From contig CAWCTX010000005.1 in the NCBI GenBank assembly GCA_963798505.1, forward strand, positions 620,001 through 684,000: 64,000 nucleotides of DNA, given 5' to 3'. This DNA is from CAVWSM01 sp963798505 (GTDB lineage: Bacteria; Actinomycetota; Actinomycetes; Jiangellales; Jiangellaceae). The number at the start of each line of letters is the position of its first letter. Position 1 is the first letter of the stretch. Under the pieces are notes generated by a model that was not told the origin of the DNA, did no database searches, and saw only the letters and a program-made list of their open reading frames with translations. Shown here one piece after another: positions 52,520-60,999 of this stretch. Position numbers and translations under genes: made by a program.

Positions 52520-53462
52520 CCGGTCGACCGACGTCCTGGGGCGGTGCGCCGCGGTCACGGGTGCTCAGCCAGACGTCCACCGCAGCAGCGGCCAGCAAAG
52601 CTGCGCCGAGCATGTGCAGGCCGACGAGCAGCTGGGGCAGGTCAGTGGCGTACTGCACCGCCCCGACCATCCCTTGTCCGACCTCGACGACGAGCAAGAC
52701 GGTCGCCGCGCGCACGGTGCGGGCCGGCGCGCCGACCCCGCGGGCGAACAGGTAGAAGCCCACGCTCAGGCCGAGCAGCAGGAACACGCCGTCGACGTGC
52801 AATTGCGACACGGCTTCCAGATCGAGGCCCGTACGCGGGGAATCGGGATCGCCGGCGTGCGGCCCGGTGCCCGTGACGATCGTGCCCAGGTAGAGGACGG
52901 CGTAGGCCGTGACGGCAACGGCTGCACCATGCCGGCGCAACCATGGCCCGGCGACCGGCCGAGGCGGCTCGTCGCCCTCGTCGATGCGGCGAACCAGTGC
53001 GGTCGCGACCCCGATCAGGACGGCCGAGCACATGAAGTGCAGCATGACGACCCACGGGTTCAGGTCGGTGAGCACGGTCACGCCGCCGATGAGCGCCTGC
53101 GCCGGGACGCCGAACAGCACGATGGCCGCCAGCTGCACGACGCTGCGTCGGCGCGGTTCCGCGCGCAACGCCGCAATCAGCACCGCGGCAGCGAGCGCGC
53201 CGACGACGAAGGTCAGCGTGCGGTTGCCGAACTCCACGACACCATGGATGCCGAGCTCGGGGGTGTTGACTAGCGACTCGTCGGTGCAGCTCGGGAACGT
53301 GGGGCAGCCGAGCCCGGAGTCGGTCAGCCGTACGGCGCCCCCCGTCACGACGATCCCGATCTGCGCGACGAGCGAGGCGATCGCCCATCGCCGCAAGGCG
53401 GGCCGAGAGGGTCGCGGGATGCGCTCCCACAGGTTCGTCACCACAGCACCGGCCGATCGCAC
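52311..53462 (-). CDS. ctaA: Heme A synthase (COX15/CtaA family)
   Basis: Converts heme O to heme A in the membrane. Eight hydrophobic segments are seen, with the heme-ligand histidines in GIHGVVEFGNRTL, WVVMLHFMCSA, SQLHVDGVFLLLG and LVGLHMLGAALLAAAAVDV. The conserved loop GGAVRLTDSGLGCPTFPSC carries the Cys pair typical of Gram-positive enzymes. The recognisable protein ends near WLSTRDRGAP (about nt 52540). The frame then continues for some 70 Arg-rich residues antisense to the neighbouring gene, with no family resemblance. An indel hiding the true stop (TGA at 52567 or TAG at 52515) is likely. GTG 53462 is the first start. Confidence 0.87.
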   Translation of the reverse strand: MRSAGAVVTNLWERIPRPSRPALRRWAIASLVAQIGIVVTGGAVRLTDSGLGCPTFPSCTDESLVNTPELGIHGVVEFGNRTLTFVVGALAAAVLIAALRAEPRRRSVVQLAAIVLFGVPAQALIGGVTVLTDLNPWVVMLHFMCSAVLIGVATALVRRIDEGDEPPRPVAGPWLRRHGAAVAVTAYAVLYLGTIVTGTGPHAGDPDSPRTGLDLEAVSQLHVDGVFLLLGLSVGFYLFARGVGAPARTVRAATVLLVVEVGQGMVGAVQYATDLPQLLVGLHMLGAALLAAAAVDVWLSTRDRGAPPQDVGRPVSSRRRGWPSGATAEGRHVAPSPLGFPRRRGAGRRARRRVRRRAGAARGQRPCRRRAGIRAAHSRSRAT

Positions 53463-53513
53463 GCCGACATCGTAGGCGGAGGACCCGATGGGCCAGAACC
53501 GTGGCGGTCTCGG

Positions 53514-54638
53514 TCAGGGCAACGCCTGCAGCGGGCCGTACGTCTCCCGGTAGGAGCGGGGACCGACGATCGGCAGAACCGCGTCCCGGATCCAGGTGGG
53601 CAGCGCCGCAGCCTTGGACAGGCGGTCGGTCATCTTCTGAACATGCTCGACGCGCGGCCTGCGGCGGCGCTCGTACTCGTCGCCGACCCTGCTCCAATCC
53701 GATTTCGCCGCGAGGAGCTCGCCCAGCACCAACGCGTCTTCCGCGGCCATCGCGGCGCCCTGTGCCCACACGGGCGCGGTCGCGTGTGCGGCATCGCCGA
53801 CGAGCAACACTCGGCCTTGGCTCCATCGTTCGATGCGCACTTCTTCGATGGGCGAGTGATAGAGCGACGAGGGCTGGGCCGCGATGCCCGCGAGGATCTG
53901 CGGTACGGGGTCAGGGAAGTCGGCGAAGCTTGACTGCAGCCACGCCGGGTCCGCCTCGACCGGACCGCCGCGGGTTGCTGATGCAAAGCAGTAGACCTCG
54001 TCGCCGTCGACCGGGATTGCCAGGAAGGTTCCCTGCCTGCCCGACCAGACGGTCCAGCAGTCGATCCCTGGATTCGCCGCCATGACCCGCCAGCTGGCTT
54101 GGGACAGCACCGCGGAATGAAGCTCCGCGTGGCCCAGTGCGGCGGGTCGCACGACAGAGTGCACGCCGTCGGCCCCGACGACGAACGCGTAGCTCTGCAC
54201 GCCGCCGCTGGCCAGCTCGACGTCGACGGCGTCGGCTGCCTGCCGAACAGAGATCACCGTGTTGTCCCAGCGAACAGTGCCGGGCGACAGGTCGCGCGCC
54301 AACAGCTCCAGCAGGTCTCGGCGGCGTACGCATCGGGACTTGGCGCCGCTGCCCCAGAACGCGTTTTCGTCAACAGCGAAAATCAGCCGGCCCCGGGCGT
54401 TGCGGTATTCACGGCGGCGGACTGGTTCACCGAGATTGGCGAGGTCGTCGGCGATCCCGAGCTCACCGAATGCGCGGACCGCGTTGCCCGGCAGATTGAG
54501 CGCAAGACCGCTGTCCCCTGGGCCAGGCAGGCGCTCGATCACCTCGACAGGTAGACCACGTTGTCCGAGTGCCCGCGCCATGGCTAGGCCGGCGATCCCA
54601 CCACCGACGACAAGGACCCGATCCTCGCTGCTGCTCAT
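53514..54638 (-). CDS. FAD-dependent monooxygenase (aromatic hydroxylase type)
   Basis: Flavoprotein of 374 residues. The N-terminal dinucleotide motif is VLVVGGGIAGLAMARALGQR, followed by the Arg region RCVRRRDLLELLARDL, the DG motif FVVGADGVHSVVRPAAL and GRVLLVGDAAHATAPVWAQG for the flavin ribityl. These are the hallmarks of the UbiH/PHBH group A monooxygenases, with tail VLPIVGPRSYRETYG. The substrate is unknown. It starts four bases after the stop of the ABC-2 permease gene, so it is in that operon; with the exporter this hints at modification and export, or handling, of a small aromatic compound. Confidence 0.87.
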   Translation of the reverse strand: MSSSEDRVLVVGGGIAGLAMARALGQRGLPVEVIERLPGPGDSGLALNLPGNAVRAFGELGIADDLANLGEPVRRREYRNARGRLIFAVDENAFWGSGAKSRCVRRRDLLELLARDLSPGTVRWDNTVISVRQAADAVDVELASGGVQSYAFVVGADGVHSVVRPAALGHAELHSAVLSQASWRVMAANPGIDCWTVWSGRQGTFLAIPVDGDEVYCFASATRGGPVEADPAWLQSSFADFPDPVPQILAGIAAQPSSLYHSPIEEVRIERWSQGRVLLVGDAAHATAPVWAQGAAMAAEDALVLGELLAAKSDWSRVGDEYERRRRPRVEHVQKMTDRLSKAAALPTWIRDAVLPIVGPRSYRETYGPLQALP

Positions 54639-54642
54639 GGCA

Positions 54643-55419
54643 TCAGCCTCTCGTCACTCCCACTTGAATGTGACCGCAGCCGCGCTCGAGGCTGACCACG
54701 GCCCATGCCGCCAGCACCCCGACGGGACCCCATGGCACCCCGGCACCGTCGACAAGCACGTCGCGCAGCCCCTCCGACAACGCCGCCGCCGGAGTCAGCT
54801 CCAACACGGCCTGCACCCCGTCGGGAAAGCGGTCGAGCGGCACGATCACGCCGCCGCCCACGAGCAGCAACAGGTAGACGAGGTTGGCAGCCGCCAGCGT
54901 CGCCTCCGCGCGCAGCGTGCCCGCCATGAGCAGGCCGAGCCCGCTGAAGGCCGCCGTGCCGACAAGCACCAGCACTGCCACACCCAGCGGAGAGCCGTGC
55001 GGCGACCAGCCGAGCAGCAGTCCGAGCACGCAGATGAGCGCGATCTGCAGGGCCTCGACCAGCAGGACACAGAGCGTCTTGGCGACGAGCAGCCCCCACC
55101 GTGGCAACGGCGATGCGCCGAGCCGCTTGAGAACGCCGTACCGCCGCTCGAAGCCCGTTGCGATGGCCTGCCCGGTGAAAGCCGTGGACATCACTGCCAG
55201 CGCGATGATCCCTGGCACGAGGAAGTCGACGGCCTCACCCGGCCCGGTGTCGACGATCTCGGTCGAGGCCAGCACGCCGAGCAACACCAGCGGGATCACC
55301 AGCGTCAGCAAAAGCTGCTCGCCGTTGCGAAGCAGCAGCCGAGTTTCCAGCGAGGTCTGCGCCGCGACCATGCGGGGGAGCGGCGCGGCTCCTGGCCGAG
55401 GCGCGAAGGTTCTGGTCAC
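54643..55419 (-). CDS. ABC-2 type transporter permease
   Basis: Membrane subunit of 258 residues with six hydrophobic segments (for example LLLTLVIPLVLLGVLASTEI, FLVPGIIALAVMSTAFTGQA, VLLVEALQIALICVLGLLLG and LVYLLLLVGGGVIVPLDRFP). The ABC-2 signature region RRYGVLKRLGASPLPRW is present. GTG 55419 overlaps the ATPase stop by four bases. Together they form a two-gene exporter of the DrrAB/daunorubicin type; the cargo is unknown. Confidence 0.9.
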   Translation of the reverse strand: MTRTFAPRPGAAPLPRMVAAQTSLETRLLLRNGEQLLLTLVIPLVLLGVLASTEIVDTGPGEAVDFLVPGIIALAVMSTAFTGQAIATGFERRYGVLKRLGASPLPRWGLLVAKTLCVLLVEALQIALICVLGLLLGWSPHGSPLGVAVLVLVGTAAFSGLGLLMAGTLRAEATLAAANLVYLLLLVGGGVIVPLDRFPDGVQAVLELTPAAALSEGLRDVLVDGAGVPWGPVGVLAAWAVVSLERGCGHIQVGVTRG

Positions 55420-56351
55420 GCCCGCAGCCTCCGCCCGGTGAGCTCGAGGAACACGTCCTCGAGGGTGCGCGACCCGACCGTTAGCTGTGCGGGCAGCACG
55501 TTGTGGGCCGCGCACCAGGCGGTGACCGTGGCGATCAGCTCCGGTCCGACAGTCCCGCCGACCACGCTCACCACATAGTGCCCAGGTGCCACGGTCACCA
55601 CAGCGGTGTCGACCGGCAGCGCGCCGCGCAGCGACTCGAGGTCGAGACCGGGCGATGCCTGAAACCGTACGGAGTCGGCCCCGCCGGCGGTCAGCGACGC
55701 GGGGGAGCCCACCGCCACCACGCGCCCTTGGTCGATGATCGCCACCGAGTCGCAGAGTTGCTCCGCCTCGTCGAGCAGGTGCGTGGTGAGCACGACGGTC
55801 ACGCCGTCCGCGCGCATCTCGCGGACGAGGTCCCAGGTCGCGATCCGGGCGTGCGGGTCCATGCCGGCGGTCGGCTCGTCCAGGAACACCAGCTCGGGCC
55901 GACCCACGACAGCCATCGCGAGGGCAAGGCGCTGGCGCTCGCCGCCGGACAGCCGGCGAAACGGGGTGCGGTGGGCGGCGCCCAGACCGAGCCGGTCGAT
56001 CAACGGCGCAACCGGCAGCGGATGCGCGTGCAACCGGGCGATGTGGGCGAGCATCTCCGCCGGCCGAGCACTCGGGTAGACCCCGCCGCCACCCTGCAGC
56101 ATGACTCCGACGCGCGGCTTGAGCGCGCGGCCGTCCCGCTGCGGGTCGAGCCCGAGGACGCGGACGGTGCCCGAGTCGGCCCGGCGGAAGCCCTCGCAGA
56201 TCTCCACCGTGGTCGTCTTGCCGGCGCCGTTCGGGCCTAGGATTGCTGTCACGGTGCCCGACAAAACAGACAGATCGACGCCTGCCAGCGCCGCGACGGC
56301 GCCGTACGTCTTCACCAGGCCGGCGATCTCGACGGCGGGGTCGGCGGACAC
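55416..56351 (-). CDS. ABC transporter ATP-binding protein, DrrA-like
   Basis: ATPase subunit of 311 residues. It has Walker A LGPNGAGKTTTVEICEGF, Q-loop VGVMLQGGGGVYP, signature RLSGGERQRLALAMAVVG, Walker B LVFLDEPTAGMDPHAR and switch His in VVLTTHLLDEAEQL. The C-terminal domain (about 225-311) ends TLEDVFLELTGRRLRA, typical of DrrA/CcmA-like exporters. GTG 56351 is the start. An iron-box-like palindrome lies 33-55 bases upstream, so the operon may respond to iron. Confidence 0.93.
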   Translation of the reverse strand: MSADPAVEIAGLVKTYGAVAALAGVDLSVLSGTVTAILGPNGAGKTTTVEICEGFRRADSGTVRVLGLDPQRDGRALKPRVGVMLQGGGGVYPSARPAEMLAHIARLHAHPLPVAPLIDRLGLGAAHRTPFRRLSGGERQRLALAMAVVGRPELVFLDEPTAGMDPHARIATWDLVREMRADGVTVVLTTHLLDEAEQLCDSVAIIDQGRVVAVGSPASLTAGGADSVRFQASPGLDLESLRGALPVDTAVVTVAPGHYVVSVVGGTVGPELIATVTAWCAAHNVLPAQLTVGSRTLEDVFLELTGRRLRA

Positions 56352-56383
56352 GCGCGGCAGTCTGGCACGGCTCGGCGGAAGAG

Positions 56384-56406
56384 ACGCAGGTAAGGCTTAC
56401 CTGCGT
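56384..56406. promoter_or_regulatory. DtxR/IdeR-like iron-box palindrome
   Basis: ACGCAGGTAAG-G-CTTACCTGCGT is a perfect inverted repeat with 11-base arms. Its core AGGTAAGGCTTACCT is close to the DtxR/IdeR consensus TTAGGTTAGGCTAACCTAA (13 of 19 positions). It is 33 bases from the ABC ATPase start and 71 bases from the sufR start, so the exporter/monooxygenase operon is the likelier target. Confidence 0.65.
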
Positions 56407-56441
56407 GATCCACGCCACCCGGGGTCAAAACGGGCGGAAGG

Positions 56442-56470
56442 TTGAGTCCGGGCCCGAAATACGAAACAAT
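56442..56470 (+). promoter_or_regulatory. Probable promoter of the suf operon
   Basis: TTGAGT at 56442-56447, a 17-base spacer and AACAAT at 56465-56470. A start seven bases later falls on GTG 56477, so sufR may be translated from a leaderless message. Confidence 0.45.
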
Positions 56471-56476
56471 GACGTT

Positions 56477-57205
56477 GTGAAAACAGTGCGCGACGTCACA
56501 ACCGTCGCCGAGCCGCTTGCCGGCCCGGTTGACGAGGCGCACACCGGCACCCGCGAGCGGGTCGCCCGCAACATTCTCGAGCACGGCCCGTCGACTGCGT
56601 CGGCGCTGGCCGAGCGGCTGGGCCTGACCGCCGCGGCGGTTCGCCGCCACCTCGACACCCTCCTCGTCGAGGGCGTCCTGGAGGCCCGCGAGCAGCGCAC
56701 CTACGGGCACCGGGGCCGGGGCCGCCCGGCCAAGGTCTTCGCCCTGACCGACGCCGGCCGCGACGAGTTCTACCAGGCTTACGACGACCTGGCGGCCGGC
56801 GCGCTGCGGTTCCTCGCCGACCAGGGCGGCCCCGAGCTCGTCGCGCAGTTCGCCCGGCAGCGGGTGAGCGTGCTCGAGGAGCGCTACCGCCCTCTCGTCG
56901 AGGCTGCCGACAACCGCACCGAGGCCCTGGCGGCAGCTCTCAGCGCCGACGGCTACGCCGCGTCCGCGCAGGCGGCGCCGATGGGCACCGGCGAGCAGCT
57001 CTGCCAGCACCACTGTCCGGTGGCACACGTCGCCGAGCAGTTCCCGCAGTTGTGCGAGGCCGAGACCGAGGTCTTTGCCCGACTGCTCGGCACCCATGTT
57101 CAACGGCTCGCCACCATCGCGCACGGTGACGGCGTCTGCACCACCCACATCCCGCACCCGACCAGCGCGCAGGCCTCTGCGCCACGGAAGGATTCGACAG
57201 CATGA
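56477..57205 (+). CDS. sufR: SUF operon repressor SufR (Fe-S winged-helix regulator)
   Basis: Transcription regulator of 242 residues, expected to carry an Fe-S cluster and repress its own operon. The winged helix (about 20-95) has GPSTASALAERLGLTAAAVR and YGHRGRGRPAKVFALTDAG. The C-terminal cluster-binding cysteines are in GEQLCQHHCPVAHVA, FPQLCEAET and GDGVCTTHI. GTG 56477 is chosen for the N-terminus and promoter fit; the frame is open far upstream. It overlaps sufB by four bases (ATGA). Confidence 0.93.
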   Translation: MKTVRDVTTVAEPLAGPVDEAHTGTRERVARNILEHGPSTASALAERLGLTAAAVRRHLDTLLVEGVLEAREQRTYGHRGRGRPAKVFALTDAGRDEFYQAYDDLAAGALRFLADQGGPELVAQFARQRVSVLEERYRPLVEAADNRTEALAAALSADGYAASAQAAPMGTGEQLCQHHCPVAHVAEQFPQLCEAETEVFARLLGTHVQRLATIAHGDGVCTTHIPHPTSAQASAPRKDSTA

Positions 57206-58623
57206 GCACCACGAAGACCTCGATCGAAGAGCGGGTCGAAGGCCTCGGTCGTTACGAATACGGCTGGGCCGACTCCGACGTCGCAGGTGCCGCCGCCAAG
57301 CGCGGCCTCAACGAGGACGTGGTCAAGGGGATCTCCGCGCTCAAGAACGAGCCGGAGTGGATGCTCAAGACGCGCCTCAAGGCGCTCCGGCTGTTCGACA
57401 AGAAGCCAATGCCGACATGGGGCTCCAACCTGTCGGACATCGACTTCGACAACATCAAGTACTTCGTCCGCTCGACCGAGAAGCAGGCGGCCAGCTGGGA
57501 CGAGCTGCCCGACGACATCAAGAACACCTACGACCGGCTCGGCATCCCCGAGGCCGAGAAGCAGCGCCTCGTCGCCGGTGTCGCCGCGCAGTACGAAAGT
57601 GAAGTTGTCTACCACCAGATCCGCGAGGACCTGGAGGAGCAGGGCGTCATCTTCCTCGACACCGACACCGGGCTGCGCGAGCATCCCGAGCTGTTCAAGG
57701 AATACTTCGGCACCGTCATCCCGCCGGGTGACAACAAGTTCGCCTCGCTCAACACCGCGGTGTGGTCAGGCGGCTCGTTCATCTATGTGCCCAAGGGTGT
57801 CCACGTCGATATCCCCCTGCAGGCCTACTTCCGGATCAACACCGAGAACATGGGCCAGTTCGAGCGCACGCTGATCATCGTCGACGAGGATGCCTACGTG
57901 CACTACGTCGAGGGCTGCACCGCGCCGATCTACTCCAGCGACTCGCTGCACTCCGCGGTCGTCGAGATCATCGTCAAGAAGGGCGGCCGCGCCCGCTACA
58001 CGACTATCCAGAACTGGTCCAACAACGTCTACAACCTCGTGACCAAGCGCGCTGTCGCTCACGAGGGCGCGACCATGGAGTGGATCGACGGCAACATCGG
58101 CTCCAAGGTGACGATGAAGTACCCCGCCATCTACCTCACCGGCGAGCACGCCAAGGGCGAGACGCTGTCGATCGCGTTTGCTGGCGAGGGTCAGCACCAG
58201 GACGCGGGCGCCAAGATGGTGCATCTCGCGCCGCACACGTCGAGCACGATCATCTCCAAGTCGGTCGCGCGCGGCGGCGGCCGTACGTCGTACCGAGGTC
58301 TTGTCCAGGTGCTTGAAGGAGCTGTGGGCGCCACATCTTCGGTCAAGTGCGACGCACTGCTGGTCGACACGATCAGTCGCTCCGACACCTACCCCTACGT
58401 CGACGTCCGTGAAGACGACGTCTCCATGGGTCACGAGGCCACGGTGTCCAAGGTGTCCGAGGACCAGCTCTTCTACCTCATGAGCCGTGGGCTCACCGAG
58501 GACGAGGCAATGGCCATGATCGTGCGCGGCTTCATCGAGCCCATCGCGCGCGAACTGCCCATGGAGTACGCGCTGGAGCTCAACCGACTTATCGAGCTGC
58601 AGATGGAAGGCGCTGTCGGCTGA
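57202..58623 (+). CDS. sufB: Fe-S cluster assembly protein SufB
   Basis: Scaffold subunit of the SufBCD complex, 473 residues. The opening region has GRYEYGWADSD; the beta-helix core has FIYVPKGVHVDIPLQAYFRI, YVHYVEGCTAPIYSSDSLHS with the cluster-site Cys, and MEWIDGNIGSKVTMKYPA. The end has LFYLMSRGLTEDEAMAMIVR and PMEYALELNRLIELQMEGAV. No intein interrupts it, unlike some mycobacterial homologues. ATG 57202 overlaps the sufR stop. Confidence 0.97.
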   Translation: MSTTKTSIEERVEGLGRYEYGWADSDVAGAAAKRGLNEDVVKGISALKNEPEWMLKTRLKALRLFDKKPMPTWGSNLSDIDFDNIKYFVRSTEKQAASWDELPDDIKNTYDRLGIPEAEKQRLVAGVAAQYESEVVYHQIREDLEEQGVIFLDTDTGLREHPELFKEYFGTVIPPGDNKFASLNTAVWSGGSFIYVPKGVHVDIPLQAYFRINTENMGQFERTLIIVDEDAYVHYVEGCTAPIYSSDSLHSAVVEIIVKKGGRARYTTIQNWSNNVYNLVTKRAVAHEGATMEWIDGNIGSKVTMKYPAIYLTGEHAKGETLSIAFAGEGQHQDAGAKMVHLAPHTSSTIISKSVARGGGRTSYRGLVQVLEGAVGATSSVKCDALLVDTISRSDTYPYVDVREDDVSMGHEATVSKVSEDQLFYLMSRGLTEDEAMAMIVRGFIEPIARELPMEYALELNRLIELQMEGAVG

Positions 58624-58670
58624 GTCCCAGCGCGCTCTTTCCAGAAGTCGACAAGAAAGCGAGTACGACC

Positions 58671-59883
58671 ATCAGCACGACCAGCGGACCTGTCCAGGTC
58701 GCGCCGCACAGCCATGGCGGAGAGGGCAACGGCAAGCCCAAGCATGGGCCCAAAAGCGGGCACGGTGGTAGCTCTCTCCATAGATTGGCGTCCTTCGACG
58801 TCGCTGACCACCCCGTGCCGACCGGGCGCGAGGAGGACTGGCGGTTCACCCCGCTGAAGCGGCTGCACGGCTTGCAGGACGACGCCGAGTTCGCCGAGTG
58901 GCAACACCTGGTGTCGATCGACGCACCCGACGAGGTGCGCGTCGAGCAGACCGGCGCCGATGATCCGCGGCGCGGCACGTCGGGCTATGTCCCCGGCCGA
59001 CCGGGTCAGCGCCCGCGCGTGGGCTGCCGCCGACTCCACGCTCGTGGTGACGCTGCCCAAGGACACCCAGGTGACGCGACCGACGGTCGTGACGCTCGAG
59101 GGCAAGGGTCGCGAGTCCGCCAACGCCGGGCACGTGGTCGTCGTCGCCGAACCGTTCAGCCAGGGCGTCGTCGTGCTCGACCACCGCGGCTCCGCACTGC
59201 TCGCCGACAACGTCGAGATCGTCGTACAAGAGGGCGCGCACCTCACGTTCGTCGGCATCCAGGACTGGGCCGACGACGCCACTCATGTGTCGCACCACCA
59301 CGCCCACGTCGCCCGCGACGCCACGCTCAAGCACGTCGAAGTGTCGTTCGGTGGCGACCTCGTGCGCGTCGGCACGAGCGTCGACTACGAGTCCACCGGC
59401 GGCGACGTCGAGCTGCTCGGCCTCTACTTCGCTGACGCCGGCCAGCACATCGAGCACCGGCTCTTCGTCGACCATGCGACACCAAAGTGCCGCAGCCACG
59501 TGACCTACAAGGGCGCGCTCCAAGGCAGGGACGCGCACACCGTCTGGATCGGCGACGTCCTGATCCGCCCGACCGCGGTCGGCATCGAGACCTACGAGCT
59601 CAACCGCAACCTCGTGCTCACCGACGGCGCCCGCGCCGACTCCGTACCCAACCTGGAGATCGAGACCGGCGAGATCCAAGGCGCCGGCCACGCGAGCGCG
59701 ACCGGGCGGTTCGACGACGAGCAGCTGTTCTACCTGCAGTCGCGCGGCATCCCCGCCGAGGAGGCGCGCCGCCTCGTCGTGCGTGGCTTCTTCGCCTCGC
59801 TCATCAACCAGATCGGCGTGCCCGAGCTGCAGCAGCGGCTCATCGAGCAGGTCGAGCGCGAGCTTGCGGAGACTCTTTCGTGA
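58671..59883 (+). CDS. sufD: Fe-S cluster assembly protein SufD (one-base frameshift, start unclear)
   Basis: Partner of SufB and SufC, about 400 residues when repaired. The first frame reads LASFDVADHPVPTGREEDWR and RFTPLKRLHGL. At the run CCCC 58991-58994 one extra C shifts the frame; removing it gives GYVPADRVSARAWAAADSTL. The second frame has FVGIQDWADDATHVSHHHAH, ELNRNLVLTDGARADSVPNL and GAGHASATGRFDDEQLFYLQ. No ATG, GTG or TTG occurs in frame between the sufB stop and TTG 58785, although the family N-terminus (SGPVQVAPHSHGG) is present upstream. The start written here is an ATC where an ATG would be expected, so it is provisional. Confidence 0.83.
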
Positions 59884-60233
59884 CCGGCCATGAGCAGTTC
59901 GCCCGCGCCTGCGCTGTCGCCGACGTGCCCGACGATGGCGCCTTCCGCGTCGAGATCGACGACGTGCCCGTGTCGGTCGTGCGCAGCGACGGCGAGATCT
60001 ACGCGATCTACGACGTCTGCTCGCACGCCGAGGTGTCGCTGTCCGAGGGCGAGGTCGAGGACGGCGAGATCGAGTGCTGGCTGCACGGCTCCCGCTTCGA
60101 CCTCGCGACCGGTGAGCCCACCGGCTTGCCGGCAGTCAAACCCGTACCCGTCTACCCCGTGAAGATCGACGGCGACGACGTGCTCGTCGATGTCGTACAT
60201 CCGATGAACATGAACCAGGAGCAGACCGCCTGA
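59880..60233 (+). CDS. Rieske-type ferredoxin of the SUF operon
   Basis: Soluble [2Fe-2S] protein of 117 residues, resembling ferredoxin subunits of ring-hydroxylating dioxygenases. The ligands are in DVCSHAEVSLSEG and CWLHGSRFDLATG; EPTGLPAVKPVPVYPVKID is also typical. GTG 59880 overlaps the sufD stop, and its own stop overlaps sufC, so it is firmly inside the operon. It probably supplies electrons for cluster assembly, which is inference; this placement is common in actinobacterial suf operons. Confidence 0.92.
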   Translation: MTGHEQFARACAVADVPDDGAFRVEIDDVPVSVVRSDGEIYAIYDVCSHAEVSLSEGEVEDGEIECWLHGSRFDLATGEPTGLPAVKPVPVYPVKIDGDDVLVDVVHPMNMNQEQTA

Positions 60234-60991
60234 TGGCCACCCTCGAGATCCGCGACCTGCACGTCTCCGTGGAGACGGAGAACGGCCCCAAGGAGATCCT
60301 GCGGGGCGTCGACCTGACCATCAGGGGCGGCGAGATCCACGCGATCATGGGCCCCAACGGCTCCGGCAAGTCGACGCTGGCCTATTCGCTGGCCGGCCAC
60401 CCCAAATACAAGATCACCAGCGGCACCGTGCTGCTCGACGGCGAGGACGTCCTCGCGATGACCGTCGACGAGCGCGCCCGCCGCGGCCTGTTCCTCGCGA
60501 TGCAGTACCCCGTCGAGGTGCCGGGCGTCTCGGTGTCCAACTTCCTGCGCTCCGCCAAGACCGCGGTCGCCGGTGAGGCACCCAAGCTGCGCACCTGGGT
60601 CAAGGACGTCAAGCAGGCCATGGACGACCTGGCGATGGACCCGGCGTTCGCCGAACGCGACCTCAACGCCGGGTTCTCCGGTGGTGAGAAGAAGCGCCAC
60701 GAGATCCTGCAGCTCGAGCTGCTCGATCCCAGGGTCGCTGTCCTCGACGAGACCGACTCCGGGCTCGACATCGACGCGCTGCGTGTCGTGTCCGAGGGCG
60801 TCAACCGATTCGCCGCGCGCGGCGACAAGGGCGTTGTCCTCATCACGCACTACACGCGCATCCTGCGCTACATCAAGCCCGACTTCGTGCACGTCTTCGT
60901 CGACGGCCGCATCGCCGAGGAGGGCGGGCCGGAGCTCGCCGAGAAGCTCGAGGCCGAGGGCTACGAGAGCTACGTCAAGACGGGAGCCTGA
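60233..60991 (+). CDS. sufC: Fe-S cluster assembly ATPase SufC
   Basis: ABC-type ATPase of 252 residues driving the SufBD scaffold. It has Walker A IMGPNGSGKSTLAYSLAGHP, Q-loop FLAMQYPVEVPGVSVSNFLR, signature NAGFSGGEKKRHEILQLEL, Walker B VAVLDETDSGLDIDALRVV and switch His in VVLITHYTRILRYI. ATG 60233 overlaps the preceding stop by one base. Confidence 0.97.
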   Translation: MATLEIRDLHVSVETENGPKEILRGVDLTIRGGEIHAIMGPNGSGKSTLAYSLAGHPKYKITSGTVLLDGEDVLAMTVDERARRGLFLAMQYPVEVPGVSVSNFLRSAKTAVAGEAPKLRTWVKDVKQAMDDLAMDPAFAERDLNAGFSGGEKKRHEILQLELLDPRVAVLDETDSGLDIDALRVVSEGVNRFAARGDKGVVLITHYTRILRYIKPDFVHVFVDGRIAEEGGPELAEKLEAEGYESYVKTGA

Positions 60992-60999
60992 GCCCAGCG

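Noticed and set aside
54643..56418. One 591-residue protein covering both exporter genes on the minus strand
   Set aside because: Its first 330 codons are an out-of-frame shadow of the ABC ATPase; only the last 258 codons are the permease.
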